DNA from: a virus
Length of the DNA stretch: 22,311 nt
Strand: one strand, 5' to 3'
IMG/VR virus record: IMGVR_UViG_3300046459_000155
Span: 1 to 22,311 of that record
Within the stretch, counting starts at the first letter, position 1, and every line of letters begins with the position of its first letter. The notes beneath the pieces are model-generated. The model saw only the letters and a program-made list of their open reading frames with translations, ran no database searches and was not told where the DNA came from. The translations under genes were made by a program, and so were the position numbers. Of this stretch, positions 6,316 through 13,563 are shown one piece after another.

Positions 6316-7527
6316 ATGGCGAACGCAACCGACGCTGTCCTCGCCCGCTACCAGGCGGAGCTCGAGGAAAAGAAGATCCAGATGGACGGCATCATCGAAG
6401 CCGCCCAAGAAGAGAAACGCGATGTGAGCCCCGCGGAGATGGAGCACTACAACCGCTGCAAGGAGCGGATGCAGTTCCTCGAGACGGCGATGCAACCGTT
6501 ACGCGAAGGCGCCAAGATCACCGCCGAGTCGAGCCGCCGCACCGCCGAGCTCCAAGAGGCATTCGCGGTCGCCCGCAACCCGGGACTGCTCGCCCAGAAG
6601 GTCGAGTACCGCTCCGCCGGCGAGTACGTCGTCGACTACGCCGCCGCGCAAACCGGGTCGATCCAAGCCAAAGAACGCATGGACCTGTACCTGCGCGCCG
6701 CCGCGCACCAGACCAGCGCGGACAACCTGGGGGTGATCCCCGAGCCGATCGTCTCGCCCTTGCTCAATTTCATTGACGTGTCGCGGCCGATGGTCAACGC
6801 GATCGGGGTGACACCGATGCCGGGCGGCCGGTTCAACATTCCGAGCGTGACTCAGCACACCGACACGGCGAAGCAAGCGGGTGAGAAGGCCGAGCTCACG
6901 TCCCGCAAGATGTTGATCACGCGGGTGCCGGTGACGATGGACACGTACGGCGGGTACGTGAACGTGTCCCGCCAGGACATCGACTGGTCGGTCCCGCAGA
7001 TCATGGACATTGTGATCCAGGACCTCGCCGGCCAGTACGCGCAGGACTGCGAGTCGGCGACCGGTGTCACGTTGAAAGCCGGATCCACGGCGCAGACCCC
7101 GGTCCTCACCGCCTCGAGCACCGCGGCGGACGTCTCGACGGCGATCTGGAAGGCCGTCGGCGCCGCGTACGCCGCGACCCCCGGTGTGAGCAACTTCCTG
7201 CTGTTCGTGTCGCCCGACATGATGGGCGTCATCGGTCCGCTGTTCCCCGGCGTGAACCCGACGAACGCCCAGTCGTCCGGGTTCAGTGCGGCGAACTACG
7301 GGTCCGGGGTCATGGGCACGATCGCCGGCGTCCAGGTCGTCATGTCCTACGGCCTCGCGGCCGGGACGATCCTGTTGCTCAACGCGCCGGCGGCCCGGTG
7401 CTACGAACAGAGGATCGGCGCGCTGCAGGTGACAGAGCCGAGCGTGCTCGGCGTCCAGGTCGCCTACGCCGGGTACTTCCAGGTCGCCGCGCTGGTGCCG
7501 ACCGCGATCATCAAGCTCACCGCATGA
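6316..7527 (+). CDS. HK97-fold major capsid protein, 403 aa
   Basis: Residues 1-90 are a charged coiled-coil resembling the HK97 delta/scaffold domain (YQAELEEKKIQMDGIIEAAQ, ERMQFLETAMQPL). They are probably removed by the protease encoded just upstream. The rest follows the HK97 capsid fold: the E-loop region around residues 95-125, PEPIVSPLLNFIDVSRPMVN at the start of the spine helix, then TMDTYGGYVNVSRQDIDWS and the P/A domain strands through VTEPSVLGVQVAYAGYF near the C-terminus. The length is typical. The ATG has an excellent Shine-Dalgarno sequence, consistent with very high expression, unlike most genes here, which rely on overlap. The stop overlaps the next ATG. Confidence 0.93.
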   Translation: MANATDAVLARYQAELEEKKIQMDGIIEAAQEEKRDVSPAEMEHYNRCKERMQFLETAMQPLREGAKITAESSRRTAELQEAFAVARNPGLLAQKVEYRSAGEYVVDYAAAQTGSIQAKERMDLYLRAAAHQTSADNLGVIPEPIVSPLLNFIDVSRPMVNAIGVTPMPGGRFNIPSVTQHTDTAKQAGEKAELTSRKMLITRVPVTMDTYGGYVNVSRQDIDWSVPQIMDIVIQDLAGQYAQDCESATGVTLKAGSTAQTPVLTASSTAADVSTAIWKAVGAAYAATPGVSNFLLFVSPDMMGVIGPLFPGVNPTNAQSSGFSAANYGSGVMGTIAGVQVVMSYGLAAGTILLLNAPAARCYEQRIGALQVTEPSVLGVQVAYAGYFQVAALVPTAIIKLTA

Positions 7528-7733
7528 GCACGCCCGAGCAAGAGACGCCGGAACCGGAGACCCCCGAGGTCGAGCCGGAACCGGAGACGCCCGACACCGA
7601 GCCGGAGACCCCGGAAGGGCCGGCGCCGGTAATCGGACCGCCCGACGACGCCGAATTCCCCGACCTCGACGTCCCGGTGTCCGAACCGGTCATCGGACCA
7701 CCCGACGAACCCGACGAGGGCGAGGGCGCGTAA
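7524..7733 (+). CDS. Acidic Pro/Glu/Thr-repeat protein, 69 aa
   Basis: The ATG at 7524 overlaps the capsid stop. The product is nearly pure low-complexity acidic sequence: repeats of PE-T/V-PE (PEQETPEPETPEVEPEPETP), then two copies of VIGPPD(D/E) at roughly residues 37-43 and 56-62. It has almost no basic residues and should be intrinsically disordered. Short acidic proteins after the capsid gene can be capsid-associated or serve as flexible tails. No family is recognised. It is encoded in the same tight overlap series (TAATG into the next gene), which supports it as a real gene. Confidence 0.65.
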   Translation: MSTPEQETPEPETPEVEPEPETPDTEPETPEGPAPVIGPPDDAEFPDLDVPVSEPVIGPPDEPDEGEGA

Positions 7734-8026
7734 TGGCGGCGACGACGATGTACGCACCGAACCAGCAGTGCGTGCATGCGGACACGCTCGGCCCGGCGAC
7801 CGTGCATGCGACCGGCGCGACCGCCGGCGCGCCGGGCGCGTGGACGCCGGCGAGCTCTGACCCGCCGAACACCGTCGCGCAGCTCCAGGCCGGGTTTCCG
7901 TTGACGATCGTCGCGTCGCCGGGCACCAACTGGACGGTCGGCCAGTACGTCGCCACCGAACAGTCCGGGTCGACGGGTGAGGCGTATTGGAACGGCACCG
8001 CGTGGGTTGCCGGCCGGCACCCGTGA
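7733..8026 (+). CDS. Putative capsid decoration protein, 97 aa, domain shared with tail protein
   Basis: The ATG overlaps the upstream stop. Residues 24-97 form a small beta-rich domain (ATGATAGAPGAWTPA, NTVAQLQ, WTVGQYVAT, AYWNGTAWVAGRHP). It is clearly homologous to the C-terminal domain of the major tail protein (residues 148-217 of the gene at 10015), which shares ATAGxPGAxTPA, TGQYV-like and GTAWxAGR-P. The remaining 23 residues are unique. Placed right after the capsid genes, the protein most likely decorates the capsid surface, while the tail copy decorates the tail tube. The function of the domain itself is not known to me; adhesion or stabilisation are options. Confidence 0.65.
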   Translation: MAATTMYAPNQQCVHADTLGPATVHATGATAGAPGAWTPASSDPPNTVAQLQAGFPLTIVASPGTNWTVGQYVATEQSGSTGEAYWNGTAWVAGRHP

Positions 8027-8032
8027 TCGCCG

Positions 8033-8368
8033 GTGCCTTACGCCACGGCCGACGAATTAGCGGCGGCACTGCGCGTCGCGCCGACCGTCAAGAACCAGGA
8101 GCTGCTCGAGGCGTGCGTCGACGCTGCATCGCGGGAGATCGACCAGGAGATCGACCGGACGACCGCCGGCTCCCCGCTCGATCCCGCCGACGATCCGCTC
8201 GCGCACATGGTCTGCATCGCGCGCGGCGTCGAGTGGTACAAGTCCAACGATTCGGTGTTCGGTGTCATCGGGTTCGCCGATACCGGAGTCCTCGCCGCCC
8301 CGCGCGACACGTTCGGACGGCATGCGGCGACCCTGATCCCGCTGCGCCAACAATTCGGCATCGCCTGA
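8033..8368 (+). CDS. gp6-like head-tail connector, 111 aa
   Basis: The start is a GTG at 8033, six bases after the upstream stop. The helical protein opens with YATADELAAALRV, the usual beginning of gp6/gp15-type connectors that bind below the portal. It continues with LLEACVDAASREIDQEIDR, a helix in LAHMVCIARGVEWYKS, and a C-terminal PRDTFGRHAATLIPLRQQFGIA in which the final helix is typical. The length of about 110 residues matches the family. It forms the adaptor ring between portal and tail completion proteins. A separate stopper gene is not evident downstream. Confidence 0.85.
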   Translation: MPYATADELAAALRVAPTVKNQELLEACVDAASREIDQEIDRTTAGSPLDPADDPLAHMVCIARGVEWYKSNDSVFGVIGFADTGVLAAPRDTFGRHAATLIPLRQQFGIA

Positions 8369-8371
8369 CCG

Positions 8372-10015
8372 GTGGCGATCACCTACGTCAGTGGTGTCGC
8401 CGGTTCTGGGGTTACGACGACGTCGTTGACGTTGACGGCACCGGCGACCGCGGCCGGCGACATTCTGGTGGTGTCGTTCACGAATGGTGGCGCGAACGCG
8501 GACCCGACGTTCGCGGGCACGTTGACGACGACCGGCGGCCTGACGTTCGCGAAGGTGACCGGTCTCAACGGTGGTGGGACGACCACGTTGACCGGTGGGC
8601 TCTGGTGGGCCCGCTGCACGGGGAACCATACGGGTCAGACGTTGATCGCGTCGGGGTTCACGAACAGCTGCGCCGGGAACCTGATCGTGCTTCGCGGCGC
8701 GCGGCCGTCGGGGTCGCCGTGGACGGCGACCGGCACCGGGTTGAACGCGTCGGGGACGAACACCCTCGCCGCCCTCAACGCCGCGGGCGCGGCGGGCGCC
8801 TGGTTGGTGCTCGGATTGTGCGCGGACGTCAACGTGACCACGACCGGGACGGTCGCGACCGATCCGGCGACCGTGACGGTGCGGGTCGAACACCTGTCGA
8901 CGGGCGGCGCGTTCACCGGGAACCGGATCAGTGCGGAGGCGATGGCCGGGACCGGGTCGACGGGCGGGATCTCGTGGGCGAACGCCCGCGGTGCCGGCAT
9001 CTACCAGGTCGCCTTGGGCGCCCTGATCATCCCTGCCCAGTCGGTCGCCTTGGCCGGGACCGCGCCGACCGCGACGGCGTCACGGCCCACCGGGACGATC
9101 CTGGGCGTCTCACGGCCGATCACCGCGCGCGCAGCGACGGCGACGAACGCGCGCGCGACGCCGTCGGCCGCCCGATCGGTCATCGGCCGGGCGGCGACGG
9201 CAACCTCCGCGCGCGGATCCCCAGCCAGCGCGCGCCCAATCTCTGGGACCGCACCAACCGCGACGGCCGCACGCGCGACACCGCTGACGGCCCGGGCGCT
9301 CGTCGGCCGTGCACCATCGGCGACGAGCACGCGGGCGGGATTGACGGTCACCGGGGTTTCGGTCGTCACCCTCGCCGGCCGTGCCGGCACGGCGACGTCA
9401 GCGCGTGCGCTCGTCGGTCTCAGCCTCCGCTTGGCAGGTCGCAGCGCGACCACGACGGGCGCACGCGCCGACCTCACCGTCGCTGCCCTGGTGACGGTCG
9501 TCCCGCCGGGCGCGTATGCGACGTTCCGCGACCGGGTCGCCACCGCGCTCGAGGGTGCGACCGCACCGAGCTCGGACGTCTACGCCACATTCCGCGACCG
9601 GGTGGCGGTGGCGCTCACCGGCGCGACCGGACCGGCGGAGGTCTTCTCGATGTTTCGTGAGGCAATCACCGCCGCGCTCACCGTGAACGACGACCCCGTC
9701 GAGGTCCACTCAGGCCCGGTCGACAGCTTGACGCCACCCGCGTACATGCTCCAGTGGGCCGACCCCTGGTCCACGCCCGCGACCGCGTGTCACGAGCTCG
9801 CGACGCTCGAGATCATCTGCATCGCCGGACGCATCGAACCCGACCCTGGCATCGAGACGCTCGAGGTCATGGTCGCCGCCGCGCTCGCCGCCCTCCAGGT
9901 CGCCGGCATCCCGCACGGCCCGACCAGCGCGCCGCGTCTGTTCGAGGTCGCCGGCGTCCCGTATCTGTCCGCCCGAATCACCGTCTCAGGAACCGTGAAC
10001 ATAGGAGCAAACTGA
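8372..10015 (+). CDS. Long fusion: beta-rich domain, Ala/Thr repeats and tail-terminator domain, 547 aa
   Basis: The start is a GTG at 8372, three bases after the upstream stop. Residues 1-226 are Thr/Gly-rich and beta-strand-like (TAAGDILVVSFTN, NLIVLRGARPSG), resembling a fibre or decoration jelly-roll. Residues 227-373 are about seven imperfect 20-residue repeats around GxAPTATxARA. Residues 382-446 hold three copies of a helix of the type YATFRDRVATAL. Residues 427-547 look like a complete tail terminator (MFREAITAALTV to SARITVSGTVN), the ring that ends the tail tube, and the position just before the major tail gene agrees. A fusion of this kind is unusual. A strong internal start at 9650 suggests that the terminator is also made alone. 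Confidence 0.75.
   Translation: MAITYVSGVAGSGVTTTSLTLTAPATAAGDILVVSFTNGGANADPTFAGTLTTTGGLTFAKVTGLNGGGTTTLTGGLWWARCTGNHTGQTLIASGFTNSCAGNLIVLRGARPSGSPWTATGTGLNASGTNTLAALNAAGAAGAWLVLGLCADVNVTTTGTVATDPATVTVRVEHLSTGGAFTGNRISAEAMAGTGSTGGISWANARGAGIYQVALGALIIPAQSVALAGTAPTATASRPTGTILGVSRPITARAATATNARATPSAARSVIGRAATATSARGSPASARPISGTAPTATAARATPLTARALVGRAPSATSTRAGLTVTGVSVVTLAGRAGTATSARALVGLSLRLAGRSATTTGARADLTVAALVTVVPPGAYATFRDRVATALEGATAPSSDVYATFRDRVAVALTGATGPAEVFSMFREAITAALTVNDDPVEVHSGPVDSLTPPAYMLQWADPWSTPATACHELATLEIICIAGRIEPDPGIETLEVMVAAALAALQVAGIPHGPTSAPRLFEVAGVPYLSARITVSGTVNIGAN
9050..9490 (+). repeat. Tandem APTATxARA-type repeats
   Basis: About seven degenerate units of roughly 60 bp encode phrases such as LAGTAPTATASR, VIGRAATATSAR, ISGTAPTATAAR, LVGRAPSATSTR and LAGRAGTATSAR. 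The same phrase appears in the proteins starting at 14147 and 16870. The region probably encodes an extended linker or stalk. Confidence 0.8.
9515..9706 (+). repeat. Triplicated helix before the tail-terminator domain
   Basis: Three consecutive segments of 21-22 residues begin YATFRDRVATALEGAT, YATFRDRVAVALTGAT and FSMFREAITAALT. The third copy contains the internal ATG at 9650 and is the natural N-terminal helix of the terminator, so the first two look like duplications of that helix. Confidence 0.75.
9650..10015 (+). CDS. Internal in-frame start: stand-alone tail terminator, 121 aa
   Basis: ATG at 9650 lies in frame with the 547-residue ORF (codon 427) and is preceded by GGAGG at 9637-9641 with an ideal 8-nt spacer. 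The full-length start at 8372 has no Shine-Dalgarno. The resulting 121-residue protein, MFREAITAALTVNDD to SGTVNIGAN, has the usual size and end of a siphophage tail terminator, and the next gene is the major tail protein, the expected order. I infer that both a long and a short form are produced. The short form alone would be enough for the tail-terminator ring. Confidence 0.55.
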   Translation: MFREAITAALTVNDDPVEVHSGPVDSLTPPAYMLQWADPWSTPATACHELATLEIICIAGRIEPDPGIETLEVMVAAALAALQVAGIPHGPTSAPRLFEVAGVPYLSARITVSGTVNIGAN

Positions 10016-10668
10016 TGGCCGACCCTGTCCCGCACTTCATGACCAAACCGCTGTTGATCATCGGGCCGTCCGCGACGCCGGTCATGGAGCTCGAGTGCGC
10101 GGCGAACAACATCGACGCGAGCGCCGACCAGGACGAGAACGACTACAACACGTACTGCGGCACGTACAGCAGCTACGGGCCGGAGAAGTGGACGATCACC
10201 GCGACGATTCTGCAGTCGTTCGGTGTCGACGGCGTGTGGACGAAGCTCCGCCCGGTCGTCGGCACCATTCAGGCGTTCGAGCTGCGGCCCGACGCGAACG
10301 ACCCCCGCTCGATCGACAATCCGGCGATGACCGGCAACGCGCTCGTGAAGGCGTTCCCGTTCCTGTCCGGCGGCGTGAACGAGCCGTCCGAGATCGACAT
10401 TGTCTTGAAGGTCCAAGGCGTGCCGACGATGGCCCTCACCGGCGGCACACCCTTGCGGGCGACCACGGCGACGGCCGGGACGCCGGGTGCGTTCACGCCG
10501 GCGGGTGCGGCGGTGCCGAACAACCTCGCCGACCTTGCGGCGACGACCCCGTCCGCGATCACCGCAAGCCCGGCGACAGTGTGGACGACCGGCCAGTACG
10601 TGCACCTCCAGGACGGGTCCGATGCGTTCTGGACCGGGACGGCATGGTCGGCGGGCCGTAAGCCCTGA
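10015..10668 (+). CDS. Major tail protein with C-terminal accessory domain, 217 aa
   Basis: This protein forms the hexameric rings of the tail tube. The ATG at 10015 has AGGAG at 10003-10007 and overlaps the upstream stop. Residues 1-140 fit a tail-tube fold: MELECAANNIDASADQDEND near the N-terminus, WTITATILQSFGVDGVWTKL, and the strand pair near VKAFPFLSG and EIDIVLKVQG. Residues 148-217 are an added domain homologous to the protein encoded at 7733. C-terminal Ig-like or decoration domains on tail-tube proteins are well known in siphophages and are thought to face outward. It is followed by the gp10-like gene with a TGATG overlap. Confidence 0.88.
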   Translation: MADPVPHFMTKPLLIIGPSATPVMELECAANNIDASADQDENDYNTYCGTYSSYGPEKWTITATILQSFGVDGVWTKLRPVVGTIQAFELRPDANDPRSIDNPAMTGNALVKAFPFLSGGVNEPSEIDIVLKVQGVPTMALTGGTPLRATTATAGTPGAFTPAGAAVPNNLADLAATTPSAITASPATVWTTGQYVHLQDGSDAFWTGTAWSAGRKP

Positions 10669-11012
10669 TGGGCGACCTGATCCGCGTGGAAGTGGACGAC
10701 ACCGCGGCACGGCGAGCACTCGACCAATTCGCGAGTGCTCTGCCGCCGCTCGTGGACCGTGTCGGCATGCGACAAGCCGCCGACACGGCCAGCGAGATAC
10801 GCCGCAACGTCCCGGTCCGGTCCGGTCGCCTCGCGGCGACGGTCGGACCGGTGCGGAGCGACAACGGCGGCGCCGTCACCTACGGCGGACTCCCGTACGC
10901 GCATTACATCGAGGGCCGGTCCCATGCCGTCGCGCACGCGCTCGACGGTGCCGACACCCAATTCTGGCGGGCACTCGAGACCGCCACCGAGACCGAGGCG
11001 AGGCGCGTGTGA
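10668..11012 (+). CDS. HK97 gp10-like tail component, 114 aa
   Basis: The sequence matches the small HK97 gp10-like family: N-terminal strand IRVEVDDTAARRALDQF, helix AADTASEIRRNVPVRSGRLAATV (the VPVxSGRL phrase is diagnostic), and GLPYAHYIEGRSH followed by a C-terminal helix WRALETATETEAR. Members assist head-tail joining or tail completion. It usually precedes the terminator and tube genes; here it comes after the tube gene, a mild rearrangement. It starts with an ATG overlapping the upstream stop and ends in a GTGTGA overlap with the chaperone gene. Confidence 0.85.
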   Translation: MGDLIRVEVDDTAARRALDQFASALPPLVDRVGMRQAADTASEIRRNVPVRSGRLAATVGPVRSDNGGAVTYGGLPYAHYIEGRSHAVAHALDGADTQFWRALETATETEARRV

Positions 11013-11320
11013 GCGCAGACAACGGCCACAAGATCCGGGTCGACACTCGGGACCTCACGTTGCTCGAGCATGCCGAGGCCGTGAAAGCCGCGGAGCCGTA
11101 CAAGGATCACCCGGCGTCGTCGACGTTCGTGATGGCCGGCATGATCTGGCAGCTCCGGGCCCGCGAGGATCCGACGTTCACATTCGAGGAGGCGTTAGCG
11201 CTCAAGTTCTCGGACCTCGACATTGTCGGCGAGGCCCCCGACCCGGAAGCCCTCAGCGTCAGCTATGGCGCTCCGCTGCAGTCATCGCCCGAGCTTGGGG
11301 AATCAACCCCGGAGACGTGA
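11009..11320 (+). CDS. Tail assembly chaperone (gpG-like), 103 aa
   Basis: Its place between tail-tube and tape-measure genes, its size and its sequence fit the first tail assembly chaperone, which binds the tape measure until the tube polymerises. The N-terminal half is helical (LTLLEHAEAVKAAEPYKDHP, TFVMAGMIWQLRARED) and the end is acidic (FSDLDIVGEAPDPEALS), as in many relatives. The start is a GTG at 11009 inside the previous stop. In this family a -1 ribosomal frameshift near the end usually fuses it to a second frame; see the next entry. Confidence 0.8.
   Translation: MSADNGHKIRVDTRDLTLLEHAEAVKAAEPYKDHPASSTFVMAGMIWQLRAREDPTFTFEEALALKFSDLDIVGEAPDPEALSVSYGAPLQSSPELGESTPET
11234..11239 (+). 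promoter_or_regulatory. Candidate -1 frameshift site
   Basis: In the chaperone frame the codons are GAG GCC CCC GAC. The CCC codon is preceded by another C, so a tRNA at 11237-11239 can slip back one base and still pair with CCC. The -1 frame then reads without a stop to 11415 through the chaperone-like phrase VIARAWGINPGDV. It is not a classical XXXYYYZ heptamer, so this is tentative. Confidence 0.3.
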
Positions 11321-11415
11321 TGCGCCTCCCGGTCGGTCTCATCGAAGAAATGGACCGCGTGCTTCTCGACGAGGCCCGCGCACAACGGCGCGCCGCGGCA
11401 CGCCGGAAAGCCTGA
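11320..11415 (+). CDS. Second tail-chaperone reading frame (gpT-like), 31 aa from ATG or frameshift-fused
   Basis: An ATG at 11320 overlaps the chaperone stop and would give a 31-residue helical, basic peptide (LPVGLIEEMDRVLLDEAR...ARRKA). The same frame is open upstream and reads VIARAWGINPGDVMRLP across the end of the first gene. That phrase is typical of the downstream half of tail assembly chaperones (ARxWGIxPxxVxxLP). The real product is therefore probably a -1 frameshift fusion with the gene at 11009, as described for many long-tailed phages. The separate 31-residue peptide cannot be excluded. Confidence 0.6.
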   Translation: MRLPVGLIEEMDRVLLDEARAQRRAAARRKA

Positions 11416-11418
11416 CCG

Positions 11419-13563
11419 ATGCCGGCCGACATTGTCATCCGGTTCATCAGTGACCCGACGAACGCCGTCAACGCGGCGAAACAGGTCGAAGACGCGCACT
11501 CGAAGCTCGCGACGTCGCTCGTCAAAACGGGCGCGGCACTCACCGTCGGGGTGACTGCACCCATCGCCGCGATGGGTGCACTCGCGTTCAAAGAATTCGA
11601 GCAGGCGGGGAAGGTCGCCGCGCAGACGAACGCGGTCCTGAAATCGACGGGTGAGATCGCGAACGTGTCCGCGAAAGAGGTTGACGGTCTCGCGTCGTCA
11701 ATGCTCAAAAAGACCGGGATCGACGATGAGGCGATCAAGTCCGGCGAGAACATGCTGTTGACGTTCACGAACGTCCGGAATGAGGCCGGGAAGAACAACG
11801 ACATTTTCACGCAGGCGACGAAGGTCACCGCCGACCTGTCGGTCGCGTTCGGGAAAGATATGACCGAGTCGGCGATCCTGGTCGGCAAGGCGTTACAGGA
11901 TCCGATCGCCGGGGTCACCGCGCTGCGCCGGGTCGGTGTGCAGCTGTCCGAACAGCAGCAGCAGCAGATCAAAGATTTCGTCGAGGCGGGCGACGTCATG
12001 AGTGCGCAGAAAGTGATTCTGCGGGAGCTCGCCACTGAGGTCGGTGGGAGTGCGAACGCGTACGGGAAGACGATGGCCGGCCAGGTCGCCATCGCACGCG
12101 AAGAGCTCTTGAACGCGGGCGCGGCGATCATCACGGTCGCGGCGCCGTCACTGCGGGTCCTCGCCGACGTCGTCGGGCACGTCGCCGAGGCGATGCAGAC
12201 GCTGCCGCACGGGGTCCAAACCGCGATCGGTGTGTTCGCATTGTTGGCCGCCGCGGTCGGCCCGGCCATGACCGTCGTCGGCGGGATGATGACGCTCCTC
12301 CCGAAGCTCGGGTCGGCGTTCGTCACCGCCGGCCTGGATATCGCCGCGTTCATCGAACGGACGTCTCTCGCGGCTTTCGCGATGAACCCGGTCGTGCTCG
12401 GACTCGCCGCCGCCGCGGCGGTGATCGGTCTCACCATCGCGATTGTCGGCCGCAGCGCGAACGTGTGGGATGAAGCCAAAGCCGCCGCGAAGGGATGGGG
12501 TGACACGATCGTTGCCGGTGCGAACGCATCCGGCGATGCGCTCGGCACCCTCCAAGCGCAACAGCACCTGTTGAACGAAGAAGCCCGCGCCGCCGCGGAG
12601 GCGGGTGGCGTGTCGTATCAGCGGGTCCTCGAGCTGAAAGCGAAACAGGACGAGCTCACCGGCGCGATCGCCTCGACTCGCCAAGCGAACGCCGAAGCCA
12701 AAGCCGCCGACGCCGAACGCACCGCCGGCCTGAACGCGCTCGTCCTGTCCACCGAGCAGAGCACCCAAGCGACCCTGGACGCGATCAACGCGATGCAGCA
12801 GTACGCGAACCAGGTCCTCGCCTCCCAAGGCGGCGCGGTTGGACTCGAAGCCGCCCAGATCAACCTGCAACAGGCACAGGACAAGCTGACCGCGCTGCAG
12901 AATTCCGGGACCGCGACTGCGCTCGAGCTCGCCGCCGCGCACAACCAGGTCGACCAGGCGACGCTCGGCGTCGCAAACGCCGCCGTGAACGCCAGCGCGA
13001 AAGAAGACACGTTCACCGCCGGTCTCAACCAAGGCGCGATCCCTGCACTCGAAGCGATGAAACATTCGCTCGAAGAATCCAAGGCACGCCACGGCGACAA
13101 CACCGGCGCGATCCAGGCCGAGATCGACAAGGTGAGCGGTTACATCTACATCGCGAACCAAGTCCCGACCGACAAGACAACCACCGCGCACTGGGAAGAT
13201 CGGGACGCCGTAGCGCGGATGGCCGATTACAAACGCCAAATCGACGCGCTACCCGCATCGAAGGTGACCGAGCTGTACGCGGGGATTTTCGGCGGCGTTG
13301 CTCACGGTGCCGCCGGTGGCATCGTGAGCCGTCCGACCGTCGCGCTCATCGGTGAGGCCGGACCCGAGGCGGTCGTCCCGTTGCACCGCATGCCCGGCGT
13401 CAGTGCGCTCGGGAACACCCGCAGCATGGGCGGCGGCGCGCAACAGACGTTCAACATCAACATCACCGTTCCGCTCGGCGCACACCCCGCGGAGGTTGGT
13501 GCAGCGACGGTCGACGCGATCCGCCAGTACGAACGACTCAACGGCAAGTCCTGGAGGTCCTGA
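11419..13563 (+). CDS. Tail tape measure protein, 714 aa
   Basis: The tape measure sets tail length and occupies the tube lumen. It is the longest gene in the genome, starts three bases after the chaperone frame, and is mostly helical with coiled-coil stretches. It has hydrophobic segments around residues 34-54 and 255-300 and at about 320-345 (AMNPVVLGLAAAAAVIGLTI). The phrase GDVMSAQKVILRELATEVGG is typical, and GEAGPEAVVPLHRMPG near the C-terminus is a hallmark of actinophage tape measures. At about 1.5 angstrom per residue, 714 residues predict a tail near 107 nm. A Q-rich run (SEQQQQQIK) lies near residue 178. Confidence 0.92.
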   Translation: MPADIVIRFISDPTNAVNAAKQVEDAHSKLATSLVKTGAALTVGVTAPIAAMGALAFKEFEQAGKVAAQTNAVLKSTGEIANVSAKEVDGLASSMLKKTGIDDEAIKSGENMLLTFTNVRNEAGKNNDIFTQATKVTADLSVAFGKDMTESAILVGKALQDPIAGVTALRRVGVQLSEQQQQQIKDFVEAGDVMSAQKVILRELATEVGGSANAYGKTMAGQVAIAREELLNAGAAIITVAAPSLRVLADVVGHVAEAMQTLPHGVQTAIGVFALLAAAVGPAMTVVGGMMTLLPKLGSAFVTAGLDIAAFIERTSLAAFAMNPVVLGLAAAAAVIGLTIAIVGRSANVWDEAKAAAKGWGDTIVAGANASGDALGTLQAQQHLLNEEARAAAEAGGVSYQRVLELKAKQDELTGAIASTRQANAEAKAADAERTAGLNALVLSTEQSTQATLDAINAMQQYANQVLASQGGAVGLEAAQINLQQAQDKLTALQNSGTATALELAAAHNQVDQATLGVANAAVNASAKEDTFTAGLNQGAIPALEAMKHSLEESKARHGDNTGAIQAEIDKVSGYIYIANQVPTDKTTTAHWEDRDAVARMADYKRQIDALPASKVTELYAGIFGGVAHGAAGGIVSRPTVALIGEAGPEAVVPLHRMPGVSALGNTRSMGGGAQQTFNINITVPLGAHPAEVGAATVDAIRQYERLNGKSWRS

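Noticed and set aside
7987-9660. Rightward ORF of 557 codons in another frame
   Set aside because: Arg/Asp-rich shadow of the 8033 and 8372 genes; no domain sense, no usable start, and it conflicts with the connector gene.
11259-12548. Leftward ORF of 429 codons across the tape-measure gene
   Set aside because: It is an antisense shadow of the tape measure, which has family hallmarks and proper gene order; long antisense ORFs are expected at high GC.
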